Of a stretch of 64,000 nt of DNA, positions 11,001-21,855 are shown one piece after another (positions within the stretch are counted from its first letter, which is position 1; the number at the start of each line of letters is the position of its first letter). The stretch is from Salminus brasiliensis. Taxonomy: Eukaryota > Chordata > Actinopteri > Characiformes > Bryconidae. The position numbers were made by a program, and so were the translations under genes. The stretch covers positions 7,680,526 to 7,744,525 of the forward strand of contig NC_132881.1 of NCBI RefSeq assembly GCF_030463535.1, read 5' to 3'. The notes beneath the pieces were generated by a model that ran no database searches, was not told the origin of the DNA, and saw only the letters and a program-made list of their open reading frames with translations.

Positions 11001-14000
11001 TATAAAGTTATCTACCAAAAGATATATAATCTCACAGTAACATTAGACATTTTTCACATTTGACATAAATGTATCATGAGATTGAAAAAACTAATTGAAA
11101 AAGACAAAAATGCACCAGCAAAACAGCAGTGCCACATTTATAAAAATCTCAAGAAATTAATAAAAGAAGGTAATGACATAGCAGGCTGCCATCCAATGAG
11201 CCACTAGTTGCTATGCAGTTAATGACAATGAAATAGTAAACTATTGTACAATAGTTGTTGTTGTTTACTGGTTCTGTATAATTCATTAAAAACATTAAAG
11301 TGTATGACAACAATCTCCATATTATTCAGTGTATCACTATTTTCCCACTTCTAATGTCAGCATTAAATGACAGCACCTCAATACCTTGGGTATTATGTGG
11401 TTAATATGGGTTTGTGTCGTTAAAATATACTTTTTCATGTGTGCAAAATTATTTATCTCACTCAGGCTTCATCAGAGCCATGGTGGTGGTGATGAAGGCT
11501 CCCCAGTCCCCTCCTTGAAGGTAATAGTCAGTGAACTCCAGTCTGTCCATCAGTTTATGGAAGATACGTGCAGCACCCATTGAATTGAATCCTGCCATAT
11601 TACAAATCATGCTTTAAACATGTGATAAGAATATTAAAATAATGTTTTCAGTTCGCAGTAATATATGACTAGGGCATAAACACCATACAGGCCGACATGT
11701 AAGAGTTAATAAGAAAAGAAACTAGGAATATTAGCTAGCAATGCTAAGTACATACTCAAGTCACAACTAGACTGTTTATTGTAAGCCCTTACAATGTAGG
11801 TCTATGCAGTACCACACATAGTTACTTACCCTTGTACCTAAATCCACTGGTCACATTATCAGGTACACTTACTAGCAAGCTACTTCCATAGTGGAATGAA
11901 CCACAACCCAAATAATATCTGGTCAGCAATGGTCCTGTGATGGTTTGTTTTGAAAGAGGTATTCATTTAAGCACCATTTCTCCCTAAAAAGTGGTCCAGT
12001 ATGTTAAGTGTATCTAATAATATGGCCAGGTTTATAGGTACAAGGTAGGCTTACCTAATAAACTAGTGATTTAATGCATGTCTGAAGTCTCACCTTGAAT
12101 CTGGGGAGCTTCAGAGTAGCCATAACCTGGAATAGAGGGGCAGATGACCTCAAAAACAAAGTCTCCCTCCGTCTCAATGAGCATAGGAATGATCTTGTAG
12201 AACTCAAAGAAGGAACCAGGCCAGCCATGCACCATCATTAAAGGCAGGACCTTCTGCCCAGCACGTGGGACAGGCTTCACATGTATGAAATGCACATCCA
12301 GACCTGTGAAGATACATACAGAATTAAACCATGCTAACGTTTCAGAGCTCATATGTGGCATCCTAGAGAAGTGTGTAAACATACTCACCCTCAATGTTGG
12401 TTTTGAAGTGAGGGTACTTGTTGAGCACCTTAACCTGTTTCTGCCAGTTAAAATCATGCCTCCAGTATGAGGCCACCTTTTTGAGATGGGCAGAGTTAAA
12501 GCCATAGTGGAATCGAGCATCTTCCAGACTGTCTGTGTATCTCATTTTGTCGATACGTTCATGAAGATCCTGAAAGGAGCAGATATTATTGGTTTTAATG
12601 CCATTTATGAATCGAACTATAATACAAATAATCAACCTGTTTTACCAACTAGGTACTTCTCAAACGGGGGAATGTACCAAACCGTGAAGCCATGGTTTTT
12701 GGAAGTCTGTTTGGGTATTAAACCATGGACTTCTTATTGACTCATGTTATAGTGTAGAGATTGCTACATTTACATTTACATTTATGGCATCTTATCCAGA
12801 GCGACTTACATGGTTACTCGTATTACAGAGGAGGGCCAACGTAGTGTTAGGAGTCTTGCCCAAGGACTCTTATTGGTGTAGCGCAGCATAGTCACCCAGA
12901 CCGGGAATCGAACCCCAGTCTCCCACATGGTGTGGTAGCTCACTGGCAGGTTATCTGTTGCGCCACACCAACCACTATGCTATGATCCGATACCCAGTGT
13001 GCTGGATGTCAGATACAGTTAAAATTAAGAAAAAATGATCACCTGTATCATATCTTCAGAGGTCTCCACAACAAAAGGACGTATTGTTCTGTCCTCAGTG
13101 GAAGGCCTCTCTCCTACCCTCCACCAGCCATTCCCAACTGGGACCTTCTTTGGCTGTCTCCTCCAAGCCAGATAGCATAAAAGACCCCCAATTCCAACAG
13201 AGGAAAGTGCCAGTACTTTCAATTTGCAGGGGTCAAGCTCAGAGAGGGCTTTTCTGCAAAAGACAAGAGAAAATTGTCAGTGTACCACAGGTGAACTGGA
13301 TAATAGCAGAAAATACAAATAATGGTTTTTTTTTGTTTGGTTTTTGCAGAAGACTATTACAGCTTTAAGTGGTGGAGTACTTGACATGATGGCAACACGT
13401 AAATGCCATTTTCCATATTCAGAAATATGCCTTTCCTCTTAAGTGAGCAGTCTGTGAAGACTAGGGGTGTAGGAAAACAAGAATATATTGAAATACTGTG
13501 ATATGTTATGCAATACTGTCTCGATTCTCAAAGACATGTAAGGTTTGGTGGCAGACAGTGGTTCATTTTGTGTTGTTTGAACCCTGACCACTAGATGGCA
13601 GTACTGTACTCTTGTCTCCAGATCCCACTGTTCTGATTACTCAGATATTATGATGGTATGATGTTGTGCTTTTTATACTATGACAATTTTCATACAATTA
13701 TTTTTTTTTTAAATTGTGATCTATAGCTTATAGATATATACAATATCGCAATATATTGAATGTAACCCCTTCTTCCCTGAACTCGACAACGTCTTTAAAC
13801 CAGGTGATTATGCGCTGTCCATGAGCGGCTTGCAGCGACACACCTTTCGACATGTCAATTTATTTTTAATTAATTAATAAATTAATTAATTAAAAATAAT
13901 TCATAATTAATTTATAAATTCTCGTAAAAACTTTCTGTTTGATGTTACTGCGACTGGCATATTTATTGTTTTATCATTGCCATTACTATAATCTGTACTA

Positions 14001-14501
14001 TACCCTCTATCTAGGTTGCACCATCACAACTTGGTTGTAGTCCACGCTTTGCACTACCCCACAAAACAACTGCTGCCATAGATTTTGTATATATTTAATA
14101 TTTAACTTTTGTACAACTGTAATATTGATTAAATATTTAAAAGACACAAATGATCTTTTGTATATGCTCTTAAATTATGTTTATATTATCTTATATTTGC
14201 ACATAATAGAGAGTTCCTAGTTTTGTGAATATTTCTACCACTGTTGTGTTTATATTAGAGCTGTCCTGCTGTAGAGGGGTTAGCACTACCAGGGAATGAG
14301 TGAATGGCCTCCTTTCAGAGGCCTGGCAAAGCTACAGCCCATTGTTTCCCATTACGGTACGAACAGCTTGTAAAAGTGACCACCTCAACAGGCAAGCTTG
14401 TCGAGGACCTCGAGGACCTCTCCACAACTCCAAATGCCCCGTCTCACCCCCCTATTAACAAAGCGTAGTCCTACTCACTGGATATTCTCCACAGTCTGCA
14501 T
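8070..14501 (-). CDS. ephx1: Epoxide hydrolase 1, microsomal; 9 coding exons
   Basis: Minus-strand coding exons in transcript order: 14501-14479, 13253-13043, 12569-12389, 12303-12094, 11591-11462, 10912-10698, 9910-9802, 9244-9119, 8280-8070. Total 471 codons plus stop; every phase agrees. In the family the enzyme hydrates arene and alkene epoxides to trans-diols at the ER membrane. An N-terminal anchor ('[17 protein letters not shown]', residues about 25-41) precedes the epoxide-hydrolase N-terminal region and an alpha/beta-hydrolase fold. Visible active-site features are the oxyanion HGWPGS motif, nucleophile Asp237 in GGDWG, Glu416 in FPHELLH and His443 in [11 protein letters not shown], matching the human Asp226/Glu404/His431 triad in spacing. 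Exon 1 codes only MQTVENI plus part of a codon. The protein is slightly longer than human EPHX1 (455), mainly at the N-terminus. Confidence 0.93.
8571..9092. mobile_element. hAT-like MITE in ephx1 intron 8
   Basis: The left end reads 'gagtgtaacagtatgtgtat' followed by 'cataccaaactg'. The right end 'cgtaccgacctttgtgtacg' plus 'gttacacacct' is its approximate reverse complement. This resembles the fish hAT non-autonomous family starting GGGTGTAACGGTACG. There is no transposase; the length is about 520 bp. Confidence 0.6.
11845..12068. mobile_element. Short TIR element (MITE) in ephx1 intron 4
   Basis: Ends 'cactggtcacattatcaggt' and, at the other side, 'cctaataaactagtg' form imperfect inverted repeats of the CACTGGCCACTTTATTAGGTACA type carried by a fish mariner/Tc1-like family. 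About 220 bp, with no coding capacity. The right end stops 26 bp short of the exon boundary at 12094. Confidence 0.6.
12764..12974 (-). mobile_element. tRNA-derived SINE in ephx1 intron 2
   Basis: Read on the minus strand: tRNA-like head 'ggtgtggcgcaacagataac' (A box) and 'ggttcgattcccggtctggg' (B box), a body with 'cttgggcaagactcctaaca', and a tail 'taagtcgctctggataag'. The tail is shared with fish L2-type LINEs that probably mobilise it. The copy at 20.4 kb is the same family. Confidence 0.85.
13463..13770. mobile_element. MITE with AGGGGT(G)TA termini in ephx1 intron 1
   Basis: The left end 'aggggtgta' and right end 'tgtaacccct' are inverted, and inner arms share 'aatatattg' / 'caatatattg' words around 'gcgatattg'. 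About 308 bp, non-coding, probably hAT-related. Confidence 0.5.
13860..13899. repeat. Perfect 19-bp-arm palindrome, AT only
   Basis: Arms 'ttatttttaattaattaat' and its exact complement are separated by two bases. It lies in ephx1 intron 1 and could form a cruciform; no function is indicated. Confidence 0.8.
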
Positions 14502-14900
14502 GATTTCGTGACAGACCTCCACCCACGGCGGTTGTAGCAATACGCTCGTGCACTACAGAAACCTAGACAGCCTGCATGCGTGTGCAGTTCCCTTCAGCGC
14601 TTCCAGAGTCCGAAGGTTAAGTTTAGCTAAAGTGCGCGAGGAGTTTAGGATCAGGATCAGGATCAGGATCAGGAGTTCCTGTTTGGTCGCGCGGTGTTTC
14701 CCCACCCACCCATTCCCTCCGTCAGCAGCAGCAGGTGGGATTTGTCGGAATACGGGTGGGGGTGGGGGGGAGAAAAACACACTCCCGCTTTAAGAAATGA
14801 CAAACAGTCATTAGTTAAAACCAAAAGAGACTAATTATTGCAAATAACTTCGTAAATAACATTTAAAAAATATTATTATGATAAATAAAATGAAAAGGTA
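14502..14900 (-). promoter_or_regulatory. ephx1 upstream region with GGATCA hexamer repeat
   Basis: The region upstream of the ephx1 start is GC-richer than its surroundings. It holds four copies of GGATCA/ATCAGG at about 14648-14672 and a G-rich run at 14752-14771. No TATA box is evident. It probably contains the promoter and 5'UTR, but the start of transcription cannot be placed. Confidence 0.45.
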
Positions 14901-14917
14901 TATATCGCAAATACAAT

Positions 14918-14996
14918 GTGTGTGTGTATATATATATATATATATGATACAGAAAATATATGCCTTAAAATACTTAACTAATTAAGTAATTAATTA

Positions 14997-15047
<51 letters not shown>

Positions 15048-15297
15048 AGTCTCTGCAATTTAATACTATACTTTAATATTATTGCAAATAGCTTTGTGTA
15101 TATATACACAAATATATATTATATGATATATATATATATATATTAAATGATACATCAAATATATGCATTTAAATACTTTACTAATTAAGTAATTAATTAT
15201 CAATATTTTTTGTTGTTTGTTTGTTTTTTGTTTTGGCGCCTTTTTACGGGTGGGCGGGTCTTAGAAGAGGGCGTTCACCTAAAATCACCTCTATTGG

Positions 15298-15338
<41 letters not shown>

Positions 15339-15340
15339 GT
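14918..15340. repeat. AT-rich microsatellites
   Basis: It contains TG/TA (14918-14945), ATT triplets (about 15000-15043 and 15301-15337) and TA (15126-15143) runs. Between them are the repeated blocks described in the next entry. Confidence 0.9.
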
Positions 15341-15620
15341 CTCTGCAATTTAATACTCTACGTTTTGGCGCCTTTTTACGGATGGGCGGGTCTTAGAAAA
15401 AAAGACCAATTATTGCAAATAGCTTCGTATATATATACACAAATATATATTATATGATACATCAAATATATGCATTTAAATACTTAACTAATTAAATCAA
15501 TAATCAATTAAATTAATTATCATTATTTTTTAAGGTTTGTTTCTTTTTTGGCGCGTTTTTACGGGTGGGCGGGTCTTAGAAGAGGGCGTTCACCTTAAAT
15601 CACCGCTATTGGTTTATCTG
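15040..15620 (+). promoter_or_regulatory. Tandemly repeated block with E2F-, GC- and CCAAT-like boxes
   Basis: A unit of about 300-315 bp is repeated. Landmarks such as 'tctctgcaatttaatact' (15049 and 15341) and 'aaatatatgcatttaaatac' (15158, 15462) recur in order. The GC-rich core contains TTTTGGCGC (E2F-like), GGGCGGG (Sp/KLF-like) and CTATTGG (inverted CCAAT), at 15231-15302, in part at 15363-15398, and again at 15547-15617. The box order resembles cell-cycle promoters. A strong 5' splice-site-like GTAAGT lies at 15776-15781, so an unannotated first exon is possible. No coding frame supports this. Confidence 0.4.
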
Positions 15621-16080
15621 GTTTGAGTGACAGGCGCTCTGAAGCCTCGTCTGAAACCACGTTTTCTAACATGTGCACGGCAGCAGATAAACGGTATTTC
15701 TGCATTAAAAATAAATCATCATCATATTAACTAATCACTGAATTGCTCGTTCATGCATTTACGCCATTGCTCTTCGTAAGTGCTTTACTCCAGTTGAAGC
15801 TGAACCGGCCTACCTATCGTATTTGTGGCTAAAATGTTAAATGCAGAACTTCAGTTTATCTGCTACTCTGAACTTAAATCTATATATTTTATGTATTTAT
15901 ATAAATATATTGCGTTCACTACCCACTTTTTTATGTTGAATTTCAACAACATTTTGCTTGCAGATTCTATTTAGCAAAACTTAAGGCACAAAATTAACAA
16001 CATTTAGAGTCATTTTGAATAAGTTGAGAAGGAAACTACATTTAGGCAAATCAGCAAGGCGCTGATCTACTAAACAGTCG

Positions 16081-16278
16081 CCTGTAAAAGTGCAAAGTAA
16101 CCCTTCTGTGGTAGTGAACACACACACACCCAGAGCGGTGGGCAGCCAACTCCAGCACCCGGGGAGCAGAGAGGGTAAAGGGCCTTGCTCAAGGGCCCAA
16201 CAGTGAGCCCGGGAATCGAACCCACAACCTTGTTATTGATAGCCTGGCGCTCTAACCGCTGAGCCACCGCTGCCCACC
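16081..16278 (-). mobile_element. tRNA-derived SINE (V-type), lacking most of the tail
   Basis: Minus strand: head 'gtggctcagcggttagagcg' (A box) and 'gtgggttcgattcccgggct' (B box), body 'cccttgagcaaggcccttta' and 'gctccccgggtgctggagtt'. The L2-like 3' tail present in the 46.8 and 63.4 kb copies is cut short. This is the commonest SINE family in the window. Confidence 0.88.
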
Positions 16279-17690
16279 AGAAATTATGCAGTTGAGATTC
16301 CCACATTTGGGGAATTCGCAGGGGTCAGGACAACCGGAGTGCAAGTGATCATGGTATCTCCCCTGCCATTGACTATTTCCTCCCATTGACTGTATAGTCA
16401 ATGTTGCGCTTTTTCCACCATGACACTTGTGTAGTGCACTTCCACTGGGGTGAGAACTTAATGAGCACTACCCGATAATACCCATTACAGCCTTACATAT
16501 GTCATTACACAGCAAAGTAGAGTGGTTTACAAAAAGGAGGACACTGGGGACACGTGGGTGTTCACTGTGGTTAGGATGTTTTAGCCAGGAGCTTCAAGTA
16601 GGCGTAAGTTGTAGGATCATGGCAGCGTATGTGTGTGTTAGAGGGGCAAAAAGTTAAGTAAACTAAACACACTTTTAAAAATGTCCACTTTTCACATAAA
16701 TGTTTTTTGTGCCAATATAACAAAAATACATACAAAAAATAAAGTCAGCTGGCATAAAAATCTGCCATTTTTCTCTAGACACAGTCCTCTTTGTGTGTGT
16801 GATTGACTTCATTATAGATTTGAACCCTGATTTTGGTGCCTTTGGACCCTTCAGCATGTTTGGTTCCTCTGAAAGGCCAATAACTGATCTGTGCTTATTT
16901 ATATTGGCATTGAGGCTCCTGCGCTATCTCTGGGAAGCGTTTTGATCAATGCTTGGATGTAGACGTATGTACATAAAGACCAGTTGTAGTGGAGAAAAGA
17001 AAGCAGGCCTTACAGAGACGTGTTTGAAGCTGAAAAATCTGCACACAGATTGTGTGGCGACTGTAGAAACTGGCATGAATTCAATGCAAAATCACGCAAT
17101 CATTTTACGAATCGCAGCTGGACACATTTTTAGATCCACAAATAAGGACATGTCCCGGAAAAGAGGGCATATGGTCACCCTGCCCAGCATAGTCATGCTG
17201 GCTGACCAGCATACCAGCATTTAAAAGTCAACAAAGGCCTGTGCTGGTTTTGCTGGTAGCAAAAGGAATGGGTGATCTCACTTACTTACGTCTGGTACAG
17301 TCAAGACCAAACTACACATACCGATACTGCTATGTTTAGAAGAGGGAGTTCTTTCAGCTTTATTTAAAATGTATAATTACTTCTGCCCATTTCTGAGCAC
17401 TCAAAGCACACTTTAAGCTACTAGTGAACTAATAAACAAGCTCTTCCTAAAGTAAACTGGGTGTGTAAGTGCAAAAACTACAACCTGCAGGGCAGTGGTA
17501 CTTCAGGATCACTAGTCCACATAATATCCCTTGTTTGGATGTAATTTCACCATGGCACTAAGGAGAAGCAGTCTATATGACTCAGTACAGGCCAAGCCAT
17601 TAATCAATGTCCAGTACAATCACTGGAGGCCCCATTTCTTTAGATGACTATTATCTTCAAAGGAAGCAAAGGTGTAAACTACAGTAGCAT
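16279..17690. other. Intergenic DNA, no gene seen
   Basis: No supported exon. At 17180-17280 there is a dispersed fish repeat built of CCAGCAT/ATGCTGG and TGCTGGT words. The rest is unremarkable. Confidence 0.5.
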
Positions 17691-17691
17691 A

Positions 17692-17830
17692 AAGCCTAAT
17701 TTATACTTCGGAGAAAATTGTTAGCCGACAAAAGACTAAGTGACGCAAATTCCACACCCCCTGGCGTCAATCTCACCCTTTTTAAAGGGTGTGGAGTACC
17801 TGCTTTTCTTCTGAAGTATAAATTAGGCTT
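17692..17830. mobile_element. MITE with perfect 18-bp terminal inverted repeats
   Basis: Terminal repeats 'aagcctaatttatacttc' at 17692-17709 and its exact complement at 17813-17830 enclose a 139-bp non-coding element with a GC-richer centre (about 17745-17800). The perfect ends suggest recent activity or selection on the ends; the superfamily is unassigned. Confidence 0.8.
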
Positions 17831-17831
17831 A

Positions 17832-18640
17832 GATGGTTTGTAGAAGACGCACTTCATCGGCGAAGGACACACTAAAAAAAAACATACACCATTGGCCTGT
17901 TCACAGATTTTAATATGACTGAATTTTAGTATAGTAGTTCTTTAGTAGTTCTTAGTAGAATTACATATACATATACATATATCTAATTCATAATTAGAAA
18001 ACAACAACATAAGAATGTATTTATGTTTGCCGGTATTGGTAAAGATTTTCTGCAGACAGACTATTCACCTCCTCCAATGTTTGAGCAAAATCCAGACTGG
18101 AGGCCTAGTTGCAAAATATTTGTCATTTAAAATCTCAGACACAATTAAAAAGTGCTGTAATATTGCTGCAGGACTTGAGATTTGGCGTATCATTCTCTCA
18201 TTGTTTTTGCCTCTGAGCACCACCTTGCCATCACATATAGGCCTTTTTAATCCGATTCATCTGATTCTATTGTCTGTAGCCTGGAGCGTTACAGACATGG
18301 ACAAGTCCCCCCTCGCATTTTACCATCCGTATAATATTCCAGGAATTAATAACAGTATCTGGTGCACAGTAAAAACTCACAGGCCAACACAAGCCTAATG
18401 CCTAGATATCTTAAAGAAACAGTCCATGCACAACCTAGCTTTTACCAAGAGCTATGAAGGCACTCAAGTCAAAGACAGATTAAAGCATTAAAAACTCCTT
18501 AGATTTCAATCAGCAACTTTATGCATAGAACAGAGTTTGTTATATACAGTGAACTATAATCTCTATAACTTACATAATAATAATACTTGCATTTACATTG
18601 TTCAAAAAAGCTTATGGGGTCCAACCAGACAACTATATAT
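17832..18640. other. Intergenic DNA, no gene seen
   Basis: An open frame at 18015-18398 lacks recognisable domains and codon character and is treated as chance. A short TA run lies at about 18635-18647. Confidence 0.45.
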
Positions 18641-18647
18641 ATATATA

Positions 18648-19030
18648 AAGATAAGATAAGATAAGATAGTCCTTTATTAGTCCCGCAGTGGGGAAATTCC
18701 CAGTGTAACAGCAGAAAGGGATAGCAAGACACTCAGTTACAAAAATGTAGATAAATAATTTACACTATATACACAATATAAATAAGAATTAAAATAGCAA
18801 TAACAATATTATTTACAGCAAAAGACTCTTAATTGCACATGGGGGGGTGGGGATATTGCACATAGTATTCCCTGAACATGAACATGTGTGTGTAGTTAAG
18901 TGTGTGTGTATGTGGTCTGCTGGGAGCAGTGCTGGTTGTGCAGTCTGATGGCAGCAGGAAGGAAGGACCTGCGATACCGCTCCTTCACACACTTGGGGTG
19001 AAGCAGCCTGTCGCTAAAGGAGCTGCCCAT
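18648..19030 (-). mobile_element. LINE 3' end with AAGAT-type tail
   Basis: On the minus strand the sequence codes 'FSDRLLHPKCVKERYRRS' plus 'FLPAAIRL', a known C-terminal ORF2 region of fish non-LTR elements. It then runs through a 3'UTR to 'ggactaataaaggactatct' and a TATCT pentamer tail, the classical 3' end of such elements. The 5' part is truncated. Confidence 0.85.
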
Positions 19031-19039
19031 ATATATATA

Positions 19040-20374
19040 TATATGGTGCCTGCTCTCTGCAAGCAGTGCGCCAAATTATTAGTTTCTTGGGGCACCATTA
19101 CTGTTAAACACAATCACTTGAAATTAAGCCATTCACAGTAGTTTGTTGTGAAATGATCAATCATTAGGAAACAGTCTCAGATGTCTTTACAGTGGTGATG
19201 ATAAGAGCTAGGTTGCGCAATGACAAATAAAGTCATTTTTATCTAGTCCAGTTTAGTGGGAAAATGTCTTGAATGTTTCTCTTCACCATGAATGTATTTT
19301 AAAAATTGTTTTAGGCCTAGTGTCTAGACATGGGCCGATTATCCAGACACTGTTTGATTCCCATTGATTGCCCAGCCACTTGTGGCAAGGTGTCCATGAC
19401 GACTGGTTTTTCACATCTGTAACCCATTCTGACTCAGTGTCTCTAGAACAAAGCATTTACCATAAACCACTCTGATTAAGCACAACTGTTCCAGTTAAGA
19501 TATGTAAAAAAAACATTTCCCTGCCTACAGGCCCAATAAATCAGGCTGTATTTCCTACATTTATATTTAGTTCTATCTGAAAGTTTGGGAAATGAAACCT
19601 ATGTAGCTAATCAAACATAAAGCAGATAATTGGGTAATTAAGAACTGTTGGCTGAATCAAAATCCTTCATAAATTCTCATAAATGCTCCTTTAAACAACT
19701 GGCTGATCAAAAATGATAATAATAACAGTAATAAACAGTGCACACAAGGCAAGTGAGGGTTATAAGAACATAGAAATGGCAGTTCAGGGGAACGGTGGAG
19801 GTCAAGATGGGATCAGAATTGCTGTTTTCTTTGCTAGGTTCCAAAGGTATAATCTTATTCCTCTTATGGAAGAGTCATAAGAAGGAAGTTTGAACCTTGA
19901 GTTCATTTCAGCAAGTGCTGTAGACTGATGGAGCCACAATCAGCAAATGTATATTTCATTTTGAGAAAAGAAAATGTATTTCATGGCAAGAACACTTTAG
20001 TAACTGAAGTATATGTAAGAAAACATGACATGTATGTAATACACCTGTAATCCATGCGAGCACACTGCACGCTTATTTTCGATTGATGCGATTGGACATC
20101 TGGATAAATAAAATATGATCCTCTATTCAGTTTCTGTTTGTTTGTTATTATTTTTATCTTTTTTTATCATTTGTGAAATTATAAAGCAAAATTATTTCCT
20201 GTTTTATATCCACCGTCAATAACAGAACCCAAAAACTCCCAATTTATTTCCAATTTTTCAATAATGGTTTTTGAAAGAAAAACTGAATGACCAAAGGTAC
20301 ACCGGCTGTGTTGCTCCTGGTGACATTAGCAATATTGCACAAATGGTAAAATAAAATACATGGTCAGACTATCT
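19040..20374. other. Intergenic DNA, no gene seen
   Basis: AT-rich sequence without supported exons. A segment near 19420-19470 ('tctctagaacaaagcattta') resembles 28390-28430, part of the diverged duplication noted in the findings. Confidence 0.45.
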
Positions 20375-20375
20375 G

Positions 20376-20570
20376 TTGGTTGGTGTGGCGCAACAGATAA
20401 CACCACCACCTACCATTGCGTTACAACAACACTTTGTGGGAGACCAGCACTACACCAATAAGGGTCCTTTGGCAAGACTGCTAGCACTACATTGGCCCAC
20501 CTCTGTAATACGAGTAACCTTGTAAGTCGCTCTGGATAAGAGCGTCTGCTAAATGCCGTAAATGTAAAGT
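20376..20570 (+). mobile_element. tRNA-derived SINE with L2-like tail
   Basis: Head 'tggttggtgtggcgcaacag', body 'ggcaagactgctagcactac' and tail 'gtaagtcgctctggataaga' followed by 'gcgtctgctaaatgccgtaa'. Same family as the copy in ephx1 intron 2; the B box is degraded here. Confidence 0.85.
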
Positions 20571-20584
20571 AAATCTGTTAGAAG

Positions 20585-21010
20585 ACTGAAACTGATAAGA
20601 GAATGGCTTCTACAAAAGGATAACGATCCAACATATGCCTCAAAATCCACCATGGACTGCCTGCAGAGACACAAACCGAAGCTTTTGTTGGGCTGGCCCT
20701 CACAGTCCCCTGACCGAAATATCACAGAACATTGACAGAACTTTAAAGAAGCTGTGAATGCAAGAATGTATCTAAAACTAAAGGCTGTCTGCAAAGAAGA
20801 GTGGGGGAAACATCCAATTAGAAGAATTGAAAGACTTTTAGCTGCTACAAAGTGTTTGCAAGCTGTCCAATATTTTGCACAGGCCACATTAAAGATATTC
20901 CTTTTTTGTTCATGTAATAAAAAATGGCTGTGTTTACTTTTATTATTTATTTTTATGATTGACAAAACATACAGTCTGGCCAAGAGAACCCAAACCTTCA
21001 TATACAACTG
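20585..21010 (+). mobile_element. Decayed Tc1-like transposase C-terminal fragment
   Basis: Translation shows a 'NDPTYASKSTMDCLQRHKPK' stretch, then WPSQSPDRNI, then 'CKEEWGKHPIRRIERLLAAT' and KCLQAV. These match the C-terminal part of Tc1 transposases, including the SPDLN-type region. A stop codon and frame changes interrupt it, so it is non-functional. The element's remaining end is not clearly delimited. Confidence 0.8.
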
Positions 21011-21855
21011 TATGTATCTGTACACAGTTTTAATACCTTTTGCATTTGGACTGAATATTGAATTCCACATGGTAAGAAATGAGGCAGAGGGAAAACACAA
21101 GGCCCAACATGTTACCTTATATTTAAAAAAAAAACCAACAAATAACATTTATGTAGTCATGAAATATAATCACAAGGGTTCCTGTTCCAGATCTCTCCAT
21201 GATGCTGAAAAAGGCCGCAGTCTAGGGCAGGTTGCAACATGACTAAGAAATTCCTGCACCTCTTACATAATCAAATATTGTGGCAAACCGTGTGTTTACT
21301 CAGTCAGCATGAACATTGTTAAAGCAGGCTGGTTAAATGTGGAAGGCATTACAAAATGTGAATACTTCATACTGCAACACCTTTCTCCACATTACCAGTT
21401 TCATCTTCTGCAAATTTGTCAAATGTGCTACAAATCTTGCTACTATTTGCATTTAATTTATTATCTTTTACAATTATAAATTTTTTTTAACTATTGCTCA
21501 ACCTTATAATTGAGAGATGTTCTCTGAACACACCAGCTACAAATAGATGTGCATACTTCTTGAAAATGTTGCTACTGCTTTTCTGTTGTAAAACTATAAT
21601 TTACCTGAAACCCATCAGGAAATGTTTGCTAGGGTTTATGCCTGTTTTTGTTGCATGATAGCTAAGCGAAAAGCTAAGAAAACTGAAACAACCCCAATAC
21701 ATCAGCTCAAAACTCAGACGTGAACAAGGCTATTAGGGTATCAGGCCGCATGACAACACTGAAGGAAGACTCTTGTGTAAATTTTGTATTTATATAATGC
21801 TTAATAACACTTTCTTATGTACACCATGTCATGATCTCTACTGCTACTCAGTGAC
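21011..21855. other. Intergenic DNA, no gene seen
   Basis: Frames covering about 20549-21242 on both strands are low-complexity or fall inside the Tc1 relic. Nothing else is supported. Confidence 0.4.

Noticed and set aside
16070-16306. tRNA gene suggested by A and B boxes
   Set aside because: The boxes are part of a SINE with the family's body sequence; the acceptor stem and anticodon arm do not fold as a functional tRNA. The same applies to the copies at 12.8, 20.4, 46.8, 61.4 and 63.4 kb.
18015-18398. 127-codon plus-strand frame
   Set aside because: No recognisable domain, splice context or upstream promoter; treated as chance in intergenic DNA.
20549-21148. 199-codon minus-strand frame
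   Set aside because: It runs antisense through a decayed Tc1 transposase and AT-rich DNA; composition is not protein-like.
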